Of a stretch of 64,000 nt of DNA, positions 45,008 through 55,731 are shown piece after piece. Each line of letters starts with the position of its first letter. Positions within the stretch are counted from its first letter, which is position 1. Below the pieces are notes generated by a model. It was not told the DNA's origin and searched no databases. It saw nothing but the letters and a program-made list of their open reading frames with translations. The DNA lies in the NCBI GenBank assembly GCA_907163225.1, contig OU015322.1:2023001-2087000 (forward strand), written 5' to 3'. The DNA is from an uncultured Rhodocyclaceae bacterium (GTDB lineage Bacteria; Pseudomonadota; Gammaproteobacteria; Burkholderiales; Rhodocyclaceae). The translations under genes and the position numbers were made by a program.

Positions 45008-45745
45008 CTAGAACTTGAATCCACGATGCAAGGCGACAACGCCCATTGCCAAATTGAAGTACTCAACCTTTTCGAAGCCAACCTCCTCCATCATCGTCTT
45101 CAACTCTTCCTGTCCGGGATGAACGCGAATCGATTCGGAAAGATAGCGATAGCTATCGGAATCATTGGTTATCAATTTTCCGACGCGAGGTATGACTTGG
45201 AAGGAGTAGAAATCATACAGCGGCGCCAATGGTTTCCAGACCTGAGAAAACTCCAATACAAGCAGTCGGCCACCGGGACGCAGGACGCGACGCATTTCAG
45301 CCAGCGCAGCATCTTTGTGCGTCATGTTTCGCAAGCCGAACGCGACGGTCACGCAATCGAACCAGTCGTCAGGGAAAGGAAGTTTTTCGGCATCGCACTG
45401 AGCAACCGGCACCATATAGCCTTTATCGAGCAGGCGGTCTCTGCCGCGAGCCAACATGGCATTGTTGATGTCGGTCAGCCAAACCTGGCCACTCTTGCCA
45501 ACACGCTTGGCAAAAGCCAGCGACAAATCACCTGTCCCACCAGCGACATCCAGTACCCGGGAGCCCTCACGGACACCGCTACGCTGAATAGTGAATGCCT
45601 TCCAGAGACGATGCATACCGCCGGACATCACATCATTCATCAGATCGTACCGGCTGGCTACGGAATCAAATACGTCCGCAACGCGGCGGGCTTTTTCCTG
45701 TTCGGCAACGGATTCGTAGCCGAAATGCGTCTTATCGTTTTTCAT
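45008..45745 (-). CDS. ubiE: ubiquinone/menaquinone C-methyltransferase UbiE
   Basis: 245 residues. [48 protein letters not shown] motif [17 protein letters not shown], and [32 protein letters not shown] are classic UbiE/COQ5 blocks. It methylates the benzoquinol ring in ubiquinone synthesis. Start ATG 45745; longer upstream frames lack homology and overlap the DUF971 gene. Confidence 0.96.
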   Translation of the reverse strand: MKNDKTHFGYESVAEQEKARRVADVFDSVASRYDLMNDVMSGGMHRLWKAFTIQRSGVREGSRVLDVAGGTGDLSLAFAKRVGKSGQVWLTDINNAMLARGRDRLLDKGYMVPVAQCDAEKLPFPDDWFDCVTVAFGLRNMTHKDAALAEMRRVLRPGGRLLVLEFSQVWKPLAPLYDFYSFQVIPRVGKLITNDSDSYRYLSESIRVHPGQEELKTMMEEVGFEKVEYFNLAMGVVALHRGFKF

Positions 45746-45749
45746 GGCT

Positions 45750-46172
45750 TTAATGGTGATGACCGCAACTCGATGCTGCTGCAGGGCGTGAGGAGGTGTC
45801 GATATCGCGCGACAATCCCTGGGTTTCAATTTGCTTCAGGTATTCCTGCCACAACTCGTCATGATGCTTGCCGAGGTTGTAAAGCAGATCCCAAGAATAG
45901 AGGCCGCTGTCATGGCCGTCGGAATAGATCAGACGCAACGCGTACGTTCCAACGGGTTCGATCCGTTCAACATCGACATTGCGCTTGCCTGTCTGCAGCG
46001 TTTCCTGACCAGGGCCATGACCACGCGCCTCGGCCGATGGCGTATAGACACGCAGATATTCGAAATCCAGCGAGTAGCATTCGCCATTCTCGTAAATCAG
46101 TTCCAAGCGCCGGGATTTCTGGTGCAGCTTAATCTCGCTCGGTATCGGGGTATCACGTTCAATACCAGCCAT
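45750..46172 (-). CDS. DUF971 (GBBH-like N-terminal) protein
   Basis: 140 residues: [43 protein letters not shown] and [32 protein letters not shown] are the DUF971 core. Ends in a Cys/His tail (SSCGHHH). DUF971 proteins commonly sit before ubiE in betaproteobacteria; some relatives take part in Fe-S carrier or Mrp contexts, but the function here is unknown. 4 bp before ubiE. Confidence 0.85.
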   Translation of the reverse strand: MAGIERDTPIPSEIKLHQKSRRLELIYENGECYSLDFEYLRVYTPSAEARGHGPGQETLQTGKRNVDVERIEPVGTYALRLIYSDGHDSGLYSWDLLYNLGKHHDELWQEYLKQIETQGLSRDIDTSSRPAAASSCGHHH

Positions 46173-46234
46173 AATTTCCTCCAGGATGAGGCCGCTAGTT
46201 TAGCGCACTCGCCCCAACACCGTGCCAAGATAGG

Positions 46235-47833
46235 TCAAAGCACCTGATAGCTGATGCGATCGTAATCGGTACCGCGCTGAAGAACATGGTTCAGGCGGAT
46301 CTGTCCAACGGTGTCGTCGCCGGTAGATAGCTCAACGATGCGACTTGCCTGAAACATGCCCGGTGGCAAGACGATTGAGCCCTCTTCCTTGATCGCCGGC
46401 ACGGGCGGCAGTAAAAATGCTCGCACATAGCGCTCGTTGTTTCCTGCCTTCGACGCCGCGACCCGCACCGCAACGCCGGTCGGCATACCCGGCAGGGTTG
46501 CCACACCAACGATCAGGCCACCCATCTCATCCTGCATCAGCCAGGTCGCCTGGACCAATAGAAAATGATCGCCATCATGTGGACAAACCACCATCAGTTG
46601 CCCATGAGAAATACGCTGCCCAGCGCTGCTGCGACCCAGGCGAAATCCGTTGGCCGAGTGGTTGATGACAGACCATTCATCGACCGGGAAACTGATATGC
46701 GGCTTGATGGCCATTTCCCGGTCGGGCTCTACGCAGTCCCCAAAGGTAAATAGCTGGTCAAACTCTCCGCGGGTGAACGCTGCGGCCGAATCAGGCTGTT
46801 CAAAGGCCTTGCCGGTCACGCAAAAATGCATTGCCTCGAAACCCACTGCCACCCGCGCAACACCTTCGGTCGCGAATCGTCGAAAGCGGCGAGGCGAGGC
46901 TGATTGAGTCCAGGGACGGGCAAGATGATCGAGCAGGTTGATCACGTGGTTGCTGGTTTCCTCGCCTAGCCCAAGCTGGGATGGCGTTATGCGTTGCCGG
47001 AGCTGGCTGAGCATGTGATTGATCTGCAAACCCAGACGGGTCGTGTCGAGCCGCCTCGCATCGACCGGCATTTCCTCGGCAACGGCAGCCGGATGCAAGG
47101 GGAGATCCCTCATCAGCTCAATCACGTAGGCGGGCACCTCCAGATCGTCATCCAGGCGATGAATGGAGACCAGCGGCGCCCAAATTCCGGCCCAGCGGCG
47201 GATCAGATTCAGGTTGCGCACGCTATTGCTGTACGGACTGGCAATATCAATTAGCAGCAGCGTCGTATAAGCGGCAGCACAGTGCGAAGCTTGCAGGTTA
47301 TTTTCGAGAGCATCCTCAACCGGCGTGTAAGCAATTCCCCATTCTTCTGCGCTTTCGTAATAACCATGAAGGTCGAGCCATATCCCTGGCGGCAGGTCGC
47401 GGCGTGCGCGATAGTGCTCCAGAATAATCATTCCGGTGTAGTAGAGGCAGCGATGCAGAATTGTCGCCATCAACGACACATACTGCGCGTTATCGGCCTC
47501 AGGCTCTTCCAGTCGCGCACACAGCGCGTAGGCTTTGCCCATTTTTCGCCAGGCCGACACCACTTGCTGGAAGGAGGATTCCTCTTCACCGACCAGCGGC
47601 AGCGCTTTGTTATGGTAGCGCCGGGCCATCTCTTCTTCGACAAAACACAGCGGCGCCCTGGCCTGTTCCAGCAAGGCCAGCAATATCCCTGGCTGAGGCG
47701 GCGCAGCCAGGAGCGCATCAAGGAAGCGCATCAGCTGCCGCTCGGCGACAACGGGATTGGCCAGAGACAATTGGGCGAGATAGTCCATCCCGCTTCGTAG
47801 ATCGGAGATATCAGGCGCTTCGGTAGCAGTCAT
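46235..47833 (-). CDS. conserved hypothetical protein with PilZ-like C-terminus
   Basis: 532 residues, mostly helical in the first 350 (e.g. QLMRFLDALLAAPPQPGILLALLEQARAPLCFVEEEMARRYHNKALPL). The C-terminal 150 residues contain WSVINHSANGFRLGRSSAGQRISHGQLMVV, reminiscent of PilZ D/NxSxxG motifs, and GVATLPGMPTGVAVRV. A c-di-GMP or structural role is possible; the RxxxR half of PilZ is not clear. ATG 47833 is chosen over TTG 47845. The HIT gene lies just upstream on the same strand. Confidence 0.55.
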   Translation of the reverse strand: MTATEAPDISDLRSGMDYLAQLSLANPVVAERQLMRFLDALLAAPPQPGILLALLEQARAPLCFVEEEMARRYHNKALPLVGEEESSFQQVVSAWRKMGKAYALCARLEEPEADNAQYVSLMATILHRCLYYTGMIILEHYRARRDLPPGIWLDLHGYYESAEEWGIAYTPVEDALENNLQASHCAAAYTTLLLIDIASPYSNSVRNLNLIRRWAGIWAPLVSIHRLDDDLEVPAYVIELMRDLPLHPAAVAEEMPVDARRLDTTRLGLQINHMLSQLRQRITPSQLGLGEETSNHVINLLDHLARPWTQSASPRRFRRFATEGVARVAVGFEAMHFCVTGKAFEQPDSAAAFTRGEFDQLFTFGDCVEPDREMAIKPHISFPVDEWSVINHSANGFRLGRSSAGQRISHGQLMVVCPHDGDHFLLVQATWLMQDEMGGLIVGVATLPGMPTGVAVRVAASKAGNNERYVRAFLLPPVPAIKEEGSIVLPPGMFQASRIVELSTGDDTVGQIRLNHVLQRGTDYDRISYQVL

Positions 47834-47846
47834 TTTCGTACTCAAT

Positions 47847-48290
47847 TCAGCCTCGTTCGATATCTGCCAACGCCACGATCAGCGCCTGCGCCATTGCATC
47901 GTCACTCACCGTTGGGCGCGGCCCAACAAGCTCCCGCTGCACCTTGCCCCAAATAGGTTCCGGAAAATGCCGATCATCCTGCCAACGGGGAATGATGTGC
48001 CAATGCACGTGCGGCACCATGTTGCCAAAACTGGCCAGATTGATCTTGTCGGGGGAAAAAAGACGGCGAATCATCGCTTCGACGGCGAAGACGATACGCA
48101 TCAACTGCACTTGCCGGGCTGAATCGAGATCCGTCATTTCGCGCACATGAGCGTTCCAGATCACGCGGCAGAAACCCGGATAATGCGCATCATCCACCCG
48201 AATGACGCGGCAAATATCCGAGCGCCAAAGGACGACACCTCCGGCGTTTACACACAACTCACACGTCTGGCTGCCGATACCCACGCTCAT
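47847..48290 (-). CDS. HIT-family nucleotide-binding protein
   Basis: 147 residues: the histidine triad is HVHWHIIPR (HxHxH form) near residue 94, with NLASFGNMVPH before it, and an N-terminal CELC zinc-like pair (QTCELCVNAGG). HIT hydrolases act on AMP-linked or dinucleoside substrates. Substrate unknown. Confidence 0.88.
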   Translation of the reverse strand: MSVGIGSQTCELCVNAGGVVLWRSDICRVIRVDDAHYPGFCRVIWNAHVREMTDLDSARQVQLMRIVFAVEAMIRRLFSPDKINLASFGNMVPHVHWHIIPRWQDDRHFPEPIWGKVQRELVGPRPTVSDDAMAQALIVALADIERG

Positions 48291-48364
48291 CTCTCCAGTA
48301 ATCCGGACAGAATTACATTAGAAATCAATTCGCACAAGCCACCGGCTCAAACAAAGGCACTATT

Positions 48365-48398
48365 TCACGGTCAACCGGAAAAAACTGCCAAAATTTAT
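48365..48398 (-). repeat. dispersed GTTGACC element, copy 12
   Basis: CACGGTCAACCGGAAAAAAC then GCCAAAATTTA on the plus strand. The outer TTTA end provides the TAA stop codon (48395-48397) of the 1291-codon oxidoreductase gene. Confidence 0.85.
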
Positions 48399-51300
48399 AG
48401 CAATACGCGTTCGATCCCGCCGGTGTTGGCCTTGCCGACGTAATCCGCCATCCAGTTATCGCCGAGCAGATGCTTGGCCAGCTCGACCACGATGTAATCG
48501 GCCTTGGTGCCGGCATCTTCATCGTAACGGGAGAGGCCCTGCAGACAGGCCGGGCAGGAAGTCAGAATCTTGACATCGCCGGTGAAACCATCGGCGCGCA
48601 ACTTGGCGGCGCCACTTTCGATTTCTTCCTGCTTGCGGAATTTCACCTGTGTGGCGATATCCGGCCGGGAGTAGGCGAAGGAGCCTGAGTCGCCGCAGCA
48701 ACGGTCGGTGAGCGGTACGTCCTGGCCCATCAGCGCCTTGGTCACGGCGAGCGGGGCGTAGGCCTTCATCGGCGTGTGGCAAGGGTCGTGGTACATGTAG
48801 CGCGTGCCGCTGACACCGTCCAGCTTGACACCTTTTTCCATCAGATACTCGTGGATATCGAGCAGGCGGCAGCCTGGGAAGATCTTCTCGAACTGATATT
48901 TCTGCAGCTGATCCATGCAAGTGCCGCAGGAAACGATCACCGTCTTGATGTCGAGATAGTTCAGCGTGTTGGCGACGCGATGGAAGAGCACGCGGTTGTC
49001 CGTCGTGATCTTTTGGCCCTTGTCTTCGTCGCCAGATGCCGTCTGCGGATAGCCGCAGCACAGGTAGCCGGGTGGCAGAACGGTGGTCGCGCCGACTTCG
49101 TAGAGCATTGCCTGCGTTGCCAGGCCTACTTGCGAAAACAGGCGTTCGGAGCCGCAGCCGGGGAAGTAGAAGACGGCATCCGAATCCTCTGTGGTCTTCT
49201 TGGGGTTGCGGATGACCGGAATGACCTTGTCGTCCTCGATATCAAGCAGGCCGCGTGAAGTGCGCTTGGGCAGATTGCCCGGCATCGGTCGGTTGAGGAA
49301 GTGGATGATCTGCGTCTTGACTGTCGGCGCACCAAGCGACACCGGCGGATGCGCGCGGGTGTCCTGAACCAGTCCGAGCGCTTTGGCCGCTTTGTGGGCG
49401 AGGCGCTGAGCCTTGAAGCCGAAGTCCATCATGCCGAAACGCATGAGCTTGATGGTGGCCGGGTCTTTCAGGTTGAGATAGGTGATCGCTGCCCAGGTGC
49501 CGGGGCTGAAGCGCTTTTTTTCCTGCTTGCGCAGGAAGTTGCGCATGGCCACCGAAACGTCGCCGAAATCGATGTCGACCGGGCAAGGTTTCACGCAGCG
49601 ATGGCAGACCGTGCAGTGGTCGGCGACGTCGTTGAATTCGTCGAAATGCTTGAGCGAAATGCCGCGCCGGGTCTGCTCTTCGTAGAGGAAGGCTTCGACC
49701 AGCAGAGAGGTGGCCAGAATCTTGTTGCGCGGCGAGTAAAGCAGGTTGGCGCGCGGTACATGCGTCGAACACACCGGCTTGCACTTTCCGCAGCGTAGGC
49801 AGTCCTTGACCATGTCGGAAATCTTGCCGATTTCGGACTGTTCCATGATCAGTGACTCGGTGCCGAGCAGGCTGAACGACGGCGTGTAGGCGTTGCCAAG
49901 GTCGCCGCCGGGCATCAGCTTGCCCTTGTTGAAGCGGCCTTCCGGGTCGACCTTCTGCTTGTAGGCGCGGAAGGGGCCGAGTTCGGCTTCGGTCAGGAAT
50001 TCCAGCTTGGTGATGCCGATGCCGTGCTCGCCGGAAATGACGCCATCCAGCCCGCGGGCGATGTGCATGATGCGCTCGACGGCCTTGTTAGCCGATTGCA
50101 GCATCTCGTAATTGTCGGAATTGACCGGCAGGTTGGTATGCACGTTGCCGTCGCCGGCGTGCATGTGCAAGGCGACGAAGACGCGGCCGCGCAGCACTTC
50201 CTTGTGGATGGCTTCGATGCGCTCGATGATCGGGCGATAGACGCCGCCGTCGAAAATCTTGGCCAGCCGGGCATGCAGCTCCTGCTTCCACGACGTGCGC
50301 ACCGAGTAATCCTGCAGGCGGTGGAACAAGGTCGGGTTATCGGCCCGGTTGGTCAGTTCACCGGCCACCAAGCCATACGACGCGAAGCGCGATTCAGCCT
50401 CAGCCAGCGGCAGATCGAGGTTTTCAAGCAGCCATGCCCAGCGCAAACGGACGGCTTCGACGTAGTCGAGCGCGGCCTGCCGGCGGTCGCCAATCAGCAC
50501 GTCGGTATCAAGCGTCGTGTCACCGCGATGCAGCGGCAGGTCGCCTTTGAGGAAGGCGCTCACAGCATCGCACAGGGCCAGCTTGTTCTGCGTCGACAGC
50601 TCGATGTTGATGCGCTCGATACCGTCGCAGTAATCGCCCATGCGCGGCAACGGGATGACCACGTCTTCGTTCAGCTTGAAGGCGTTGGTGTGGCGCGAAA
50701 TGGCGGCAGTGCGCGAACGATCGAGCCAGAATTTCTTGCGCGTTTCCGGGTTGACCGCAATAAAGCCCTCAGCCGCGCGCAGGTTGCACATGCGGACGAC
50801 TTCGGAAGCAGCGGCCATCACGGCGTTTTCGTCGTGGCCGACAAGATCGCCGATGAGCACCATCTTCGGCCGACCATGACGCTTGGCCTTGGTCGCATAG
50901 CCGACGGCCTTCACATAGCGCTCGTCGAGGTGCTCCAGACCAGCTAGCTGGACGCCGGCGGCATGCCCGGCACCGCCCGGCTTGAAGTAATCGGTGATCT
51001 CGACGATGGCCGGCACGGCTTCGCGCACCTGGCCGAAGAACTCCAGACAAACCGTGCGCGCCACCGGCGGCATCTTGTGCAGCACCCAGCGGGCGGCAAC
51101 GATGATGCCGTCGGTGCCTTCCTTCTGCACTCCCGGAATGCCGCCGAGGAATTTGTCGGTCACATCCTTGCCCAGTCCGATCTTGCGACAGGCAGCGCCC
51201 GGCATGACCAGGATTTCTTCGCCAAGGAATTTCTTGCCGCTAGCATCGAAACGCTTCAAGCGGAACTCGACGTTTTCCTGCTCGTGAATCTTGCCGTAAT

Positions 51301-52270
51301 TGTGATTGACCCGTTCGACTTCCAGCCAGTTGCCGTCCGGATCGACCATCTTCCACCAGGCCAGGTTGTCGAGCGCGGTACCCCACAGCACAGCCTTCTT
51401 GCCGCCGGCGTTCATGGCGATGTTGCCGCCGATGCACGAAGCAGAGGCCGAAGTCGGGTCGACCGCAAAGACGCGGCCAGCCAGCGAGGCAGCTTCGGAA
51501 ACGCGGTCGGTCACCACGCCCGCGCCGGTGCGAATGGTGGCGTAGGGCGTTTCATGGCCAGCCAGCACCAGTTCTTCAACCGGGCCGATGTCGATCAGTT
51601 TTTCGGTGTTGATCACTGCCGCATTGCGGGTCAGCGGCACAGCGCCGCCGGTGTAGCCAGTGCCGCCACCACGGGCGATGATGGTCAGGCCGGCTTCGAT
51701 ACAACCGCGCACGAGATGGCCGATTTCCTCTTCGGTATCCGGATTGAGGACGACGAAGGGGTATTCGACACGCCAGTCAGTGGCATCGGTAACGTGCGAA
51801 ACACGGGCCAGGCCGTCGAAAGCAATGTTGTCCTTGCGCGTGTGCTTGCTCAGGATGCGCGTTACCTTGCGCCGCAGATCGTAGGTTTCGGCGAAACGTT
51901 CGGCGAAACGATTGACCGCGTCGCGTGCCGCATCGACTAGGCGCTTGACCTTGGCAGCCCGCTCCAGGTCGTCACCTTCCGTTGCGGTACGGCGCTTTTC
52001 CACCTCGGAAAGCCGGTGGTGCAAGGCGTTGACCAGCGCATCGCGCCGCTCGCGATTGTCGAGCAGGTCGTCTTCCAAATAGGGGTTGCGCTGGACAACC
52101 CAGATGTCGCCCAGCACCTCGTAAAGCATGCGGGCCGAGCGCCCGGTGACGCGCTCGGAACGGAGCTCGTCGAGCACCGCCCAGTTGTCGGCGCCAAGCA
52201 GGCGGATGACGATCTCGCGATCGGAAAACGAGGTGTAGTTGTAGGGTATTTCGCGCAGGCGGGCGTTCAT
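48395..52270 (-). CDS. FAD-linked oxidoreductase with DUF3683, Fe-S and CCG domains (YdiJ-type)
   Basis: 1291 residues. An N-terminal DUF3683-like region ([22 protein letters not shown]) is followed by FAD_binding_4 ([56 protein letters not shown]), an FAD-oxidase C-terminal domain ([27 protein letters not shown]), two [4Fe-4S] motifs [11 protein letters not shown] and [11 protein letters not shown], and CCG repeats ([22 protein letters not shown]). The layout fits D-2-hydroxyacid dehydrogenases of the GlcD/YdiJ group that feed electrons to the quinone pool. Substrate is unknown. The stop codon lies in repeat copy 12. Confidence 0.9.
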   Translation of the reverse strand: MNARLREIPYNYTSFSDREIVIRLLGADNWAVLDELRSERVTGRSARMLYEVLGDIWVVQRNPYLEDDLLDNRERRDALVNALHHRLSEVEKRRTATEGDDLERAAKVKRLVDAARDAVNRFAERFAETYDLRRKVTRILSKHTRKDNIAFDGLARVSHVTDATDWRVEYPFVVLNPDTEEEIGHLVRGCIEAGLTIIARGGGTGYTGGAVPLTRNAAVINTEKLIDIGPVEELVLAGHETPYATIRTGAGVVTDRVSEAASLAGRVFAVDPTSASASCIGGNIAMNAGGKKAVLWGTALDNLAWWKMVDPDGNWLEVERVNHNYGKIHEQENVEFRLKRFDASGKKFLGEEILVMPGAACRKIGLGKDVTDKFLGGIPGVQKEGTDGIIVAARWVLHKMPPVARTVCLEFFGQVREAVPAIVEITDYFKPGGAGHAAGVQLAGLEHLDERYVKAVGYATKAKRHGRPKMVLIGDLVGHDENAVMAAASEVVRMCNLRAAEGFIAVNPETRKKFWLDRSRTAAISRHTNAFKLNEDVVIPLPRMGDYCDGIERINIELSTQNKLALCDAVSAFLKGDLPLHRGDTTLDTDVLIGDRRQAALDYVEAVRLRWAWLLENLDLPLAEAESRFASYGLVAGELTNRADNPTLFHRLQDYSVRTSWKQELHARLAKIFDGGVYRPIIERIEAIHKEVLRGRVFVALHMHAGDGNVHTNLPVNSDNYEMLQSANKAVERIMHIARGLDGVISGEHGIGITKLEFLTEAELGPFRAYKQKVDPEGRFNKGKLMPGGDLGNAYTPSFSLLGTESLIMEQSEIGKISDMVKDCLRCGKCKPVCSTHVPRANLLYSPRNKILATSLLVEAFLYEEQTRRGISLKHFDEFNDVADHCTVCHRCVKPCPVDIDFGDVSVAMRNFLRKQEKKRFSPGTWAAITYLNLKDPATIKLMRFGMMDFGFKAQRLAHKAAKALGLVQDTRAHPPVSLGAPTVKTQIIHFLNRPMPGNLPKRTSRGLLDIEDDKVIPVIRNPKKTTEDSDAVFYFPGCGSERLFSQVGLATQAMLYEVGATTVLPPGYLCCGYPQTASGDEDKGQKITTDNRVLFHRVANTLNYLDIKTVIVSCGTCMDQLQKYQFEKIFPGCRLLDIHEYLMEKGVKLDGVSGTRYMYHDPCHTPMKAYAPLAVTKALMGQDVPLTDRCCGDSGSFAYSRPDIATQVKFRKQEEIESGAAKLRADGFTGDVKILTSCPACLQGLSRYDEDAGTKADYIVVELAKHLLGDNWMADYVGKANTGGIERVLL

Positions 52271-52370
52271 TGGAGCAGCCGGTGTTCCGTCAAAAAGGGG
52301 ATTTTAGCGTATTGCGGGACAAGACGCGGGCACAGGTAGACGCACTGGAACGCTCAAAGGTTCAGCTTCC

Positions 52371-53720
52371 TTAAGCACCAACGATCTTGAGCAAGAGCCC
52401 GAGAAGCGCACTGGCAGCAATTACCCGCATGACGCTTTGCTTGAAACGGAAAAGTGCCAGCGCGGCAGCCAGTGCGATGGCGGCTGAAACGAAGTCAAAA
52501 TTGCCGGCAAAACCCTGCGGCCACAGCACGTGGTAAGCGAAAAACAAGGCCAGATTGAGGATGACGCCGACCACTGCCGCCGTAATCGCCGTCAGCGGCG
52601 CGGTGAAATTGAGATTGCCGTGCGTCGTCTCGACCAGCGGTCCGCCGAGCAGTATGAAAATAAACGAGGGCAGGAACGTGAACCACGCCACGACGCTGGC
52701 CGCGATTGCCCCCGCCAGGAACAGGCCATCCGGCCCGAACATGGCCTGCATTTGCGGCGCCTGGGTGCCACCAACGAAGCCGACGAAAGCAACGACCATG
52801 ATCAGCGGCCCCGGCGTCGTTTCGCCCAGCGCCAGGCCGTCGATCATCTGGGTTGGCGTCAGCCAGCCGAAATGCGTCACGGCGCCCTGATAAACGTAGG
52901 GCAGCACGGCGTAGGCGCCGCCGAAAGTGAGCAACGCCGCCTTGGTGAAGAACCAGCCCATCTGGGTCAGCGTGTGACTCCAGCCGAGCGTGGCGGCAAG
53001 CAGGCCCATCGGTAGCGCCCAGAGCAGGGCGCCGATGACGGCCACGGTGAGCAGGCGTGACCAGCGGAACACGGCGTGCTCCGGCGTTGGGGTTCCATCG
53101 TCGATCAGCGCCGGCCCTGCGGATTTGGCGCTTTTTCCGTGTTGACCGTGGGATTTGAAGAAATTCGGCCACAAGCGCCCGCCAAGGTAACCAATCAGCG
53201 CGGCAACAACGACAATCGCCGGAAATGGCGTGGCAAAAACGAAAATCGCAACGAAGGCTGCCGCTGCAATCGCCCACAGCAGCTTGTTCTTCAGTGCCCG
53301 CAAGCCGATGCGCCAAGCCGCCTGCAGCACGATGGCGGTGACCGCCGGCTTGATGCCAAAAAACAACCCGGCGACCAGCGTCGTGTTGCCGTAGGCAATG
53401 TAAATCCACGACAGGGCGATCAGGATGAACAACGAAGGCAGCACGAACAGCACGCCGGCAACGATGCCGCCCCAGGTCCTGTGCATCAGCCAGCCGATGT
53501 AGGTCGCCAGTTGTTGCGCCTCCGGCCCGGGCAGCACCATGCAGTAATTGAGCGCGTGGAGGAAACGGCCTTCCGACAGCCAGCGGCGTTTCTCGACGAG
53601 CTCCTGGTGCATCATCGCGATCTGTCCGGCCGGGCCGCCAAAACTGATGAAACCGAGTTTGAGCCAGAAGCGGAAGGCTTCCCAGAAAGTGACAGGGGCG
53701 GGTGGCGAGGAATCGGACAT
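52371..53720 (-). CDS. chrA: chromate transporter ChrA, two-domain
   Basis: 449 residues: two homologous CHR domains, each with an N-terminal FxxFxLGFISFGGPAGQ-like motif (FWLKLGFISFGGPAGQIAMMHQELVEKRRWLSE; TKAALLTFGGAYAVLPYVYQGAVTHFGWLTPTQMIDGLALGETTPGPLIMVVAFVG). Ten to twelve membrane helices. ChrA exports chromate; some family members may move sulfate. Start ATG 53720 overlaps the stop of the YqaA-type gene by one base. Repeat copy 13 encodes part of the linker between the two domains (SHGQHGKSAKSAG). Confidence 0.88.
   Translation of the reverse strand: MSDSSPPAPVTFWEAFRFWLKLGFISFGGPAGQIAMMHQELVEKRRWLSEGRFLHALNYCMVLPGPEAQQLATYIGWLMHRTWGGIVAGVLFVLPSLFILIALSWIYIAYGNTTLVAGLFFGIKPAVTAIVLQAAWRIGLRALKNKLLWAIAAAAFVAIFVFATPFPAIVVVAALIGYLGGRLWPNFFKSHGQHGKSAKSAGPALIDDGTPTPEHAVFRWSRLLTVAVIGALLWALPMGLLAATLGWSHTLTQMGWFFTKAALLTFGGAYAVLPYVYQGAVTHFGWLTPTQMIDGLALGETTPGPLIMVVAFVGFVGGTQAPQMQAMFGPDGLFLAGAIAASVVAWFTFLPSFIFILLGGPLVETTHGNLNFTAPLTAITAAVVGVILNLALFFAYHVLWPQGFAGNFDFVSAAIALAAALALFRFKQSVMRVIAASALLGLLLKIVGA
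53120..53152 (+). repeat. dispersed GTTGACC element, copy 13
   Basis: GGATTTGGCGCTTTTTCC then GTGTTGACCGTGGGA. It lies in the inter-domain linker of chrA and is read as HGQHGKSAKS, the GQPEN frame. Confidence 0.7.
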
Positions 53721-54145
53721 CAGGAACTCAAGGCAGTTTGGGCGACCAGCCAGTAGCGCGCGAACTTGCCGATGGCCATGAACAGACAACAGGGCAGCCA
53801 GTGTAAACGAAGCCAGCCGGCGGCAATGCACAGCGCGTCGCCGATCAAAGGCGCCCAGGCCAGCAGCAGGGCGGGGCTGCCCCAGCGTTCCAGCTTGTCG
53901 CGCTGCGGCAGGTTTTCCAGTTTTTGCCAGCGCGGCAGGAAGCGGCCGCACCACCACGACACCATGCCGCCCCCGGTGTTGCCAAGCGTGGCCACGGCCA
54001 GCGCCGGGCCGAATTCAGCCGGATGCTGGCGCAGAAAACCCCAGAGCAACGCCTCGGAACCGCCGGGCAACACCGTTGCTGAGAGAAAACTGGTCGCCAG
54101 CAAGCCCCAAAGCCCGCTTTCCGCCGTGACGTTTAGCCACTCCAC
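53720..54145 (-). CDS. YqaA-type VTT/SNARE-associated membrane protein
   Basis: 141 residues with membrane helices and the DedA/VTT-like pattern GLLATSFLSATVLPGGSEALLWGFL, TLGNTGGGMVSWWCGRFLP, LLLAWAPLIGDALCIAAGWLRL. Matches the small YqaA group; substrate or function unknown. Translationally coupled to chrA (TGATG overlap). Divergent from ilvA, 38 bp away. Confidence 0.82.
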   Translation of the reverse strand: MEWLNVTAESGLWGLLATSFLSATVLPGGSEALLWGFLRQHPAEFGPALAVATLGNTGGGMVSWWCGRFLPRWQKLENLPQRDKLERWGSPALLLAWAPLIGDALCIAAGWLRLHWLPCCLFMAIGKFARYWLVAQTALSS

Positions 54146-54183
54146 CCGTAGAATCTCCCTTTTGCCATATCGAATTGCCCAAA

Positions 54184-55716
54184 ATGCACCCGGATTATCT
54201 CGAAAAAGTTCTCAACGCACAGGTTTATGACGTGGCCGTCGAAACGCCGCTCGAACTCGCCAGCAACCTTTCCGCCCGGGTCGGCAACAAGATTTTTTTG
54301 AAGCGCGAAGATCTGCAGCCAGTGTTTTCTTTCAAGATTCGCGGCGCGTACAACAAGATCGCCAGCCTTTCCGCCGAGAAACTCAAGCGCGGCGTAATTT
54401 GCGCCTCGGCCGGCAATCACGCCCAGGGCGTGGCGATGTCGGCCGCCAAGGTCGGGTGTCGGGCGGTCATCGTGATGCCTACCTCAACACCGGGCATCAA
54501 GGTCGATGCCGTGCGCAACCGGGGCGGTGAGGTCGTGTTGTTTGGCGACTCTTACGACGAGGCCTACGCGCATGCGCTGGAGCTGGAAAAAGCCGAAAAA
54601 CTGACCTTCGTTCATCCGTTTGACGACCCGGAAGTGATCGCCGGCCAAGGCACCATCGCCATGGAAATCCTCCGTCAGCATTCGCGGCACAACGGCCCGA
54701 TCCACGCCATCTTCTGCTGCGTCGGCGGTGGCGGCCTGCTGGCCGGTGTTGCCGCCTACATCAAGCGTCTGCGCCCGGAAATCAAGGTCATCGGTGTCGA
54801 AGCCAAGGACGCCGATGCCATGACCCAATCGCTGGCCAAGGGTCATCGCGTGCGCTTGCAGCAGGTCGGCTTGTTCGCCGACGGTGCGGCGGTCAAGTTC
54901 GTTGGCGAAGAAACCTTCCGTCTGTGCAAGGAATACGTCGATGAAATGGTGCTGGTCGACACCGACGCCATCTGCGCCGCGATCAAGGACGTTTTCGAGG
55001 ATACCCGCTCGATTCTCGAACCGGCCGGGGCGCTCGCCGTCGCTGGTGCCAAGGAATACGCCCGCCAGCACAAGCTCAAGGACAAGAACCTGATCGCCAT
55101 CTCATCCGGCGCCAACATGAATTTCGACCGCCTGCGCTTCGTCGCCGAGCGTGCCGAAGTTGGTGAGCGCCGCGAAGCCGTGCTGGCCGTCACGCTGCCG
55201 GAAAAACCCGGCGCTTACAAAAAATTCCTCGGCCTGATCGGCAAGCGCAACGTCACCGAATTCAATTACCGCTACCACACGGCTACTGAAGCCCATGTTT
55301 TTGTCGGCATTCAGGTCGTTGACCGTAACGAATCCGGCAAACTCGTCGATCAACTGGTCAAACACGGCTACCCGACGCTCGACCTGACCGATGACGAAAT
55401 GGCCAAGAACCATATCCGTCACATGGTCGGCGGCCACGCCCCGGCGGTCTGCGAAAAAGGCCTGCACGAGCTGCTTTATCGCTTCGAATTCCCCGAAAAG
55501 CCGGGCGCCCTGATGAATTTCCTGACCCAGATGAGTGCCGGCTGGAACATCAGCCTATTTCACTACCGCAACCACGGCGCCGACTACGGCCGCGTGCTGG
55601 TCGGCATGCAGGTGCCGCCGGGCGACATGGGGAAATTCGCCGAATTCCTGACCAAGCTCGGCTACGCGCATTGGGACGAGAGCCAGAATCCGGCTTACAA
55701 GCTGTTTCTGGGGTAA
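54184..55716 (+). CDS. ilvA: threonine ammonia-lyase, biosynthetic
   Basis: 510 residues. PLP lysine in SFKIRGAYNKI, SAGNHAQGVAMSA, the glycine loop CCVGGGGLLAG, and two C-terminal ACT-like regulatory repeats (LPEKPGAYKKFLGLIGKRNVTEFNYRY; FPEKPGALMNFLTQMSAGWNISLFHYRNHGADYGRVLVG). Catalyses threonine to 2-oxobutyrate, the first step to isoleucine; the ACT repeats give isoleucine feedback. Length is close to E. coli IlvA. Start at ATG 54184 (MHPDYLEKVLNA). Confidence 0.95.
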   Translation: MHPDYLEKVLNAQVYDVAVETPLELASNLSARVGNKIFLKREDLQPVFSFKIRGAYNKIASLSAEKLKRGVICASAGNHAQGVAMSAAKVGCRAVIVMPTSTPGIKVDAVRNRGGEVVLFGDSYDEAYAHALELEKAEKLTFVHPFDDPEVIAGQGTIAMEILRQHSRHNGPIHAIFCCVGGGGLLAGVAAYIKRLRPEIKVIGVEAKDADAMTQSLAKGHRVRLQQVGLFADGAAVKFVGEETFRLCKEYVDEMVLVDTDAICAAIKDVFEDTRSILEPAGALAVAGAKEYARQHKLKDKNLIAISSGANMNFDRLRFVAERAEVGERREAVLAVTLPEKPGAYKKFLGLIGKRNVTEFNYRYHTATEAHVFVGIQVVDRNESGKLVDQLVKHGYPTLDLTDDEMAKNHIRHMVGGHAPAVCEKGLHELLYRFEFPEKPGALMNFLTQMSAGWNISLFHYRNHGADYGRVLVGMQVPPGDMGKFAEFLTKLGYAHWDESQNPAYKLFLG

Positions 55717-55731
55717 ATACCTGATCCAATG

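Noticed and set aside
50733-50764. Element-like sequence (TTTCCGGGTTGACCGCAATA) in the FAD/Fe-S oxidoreductase gene
   Set aside because: The residues [10 protein letters not shown] are conserved in the family and the left part of the element is poor.
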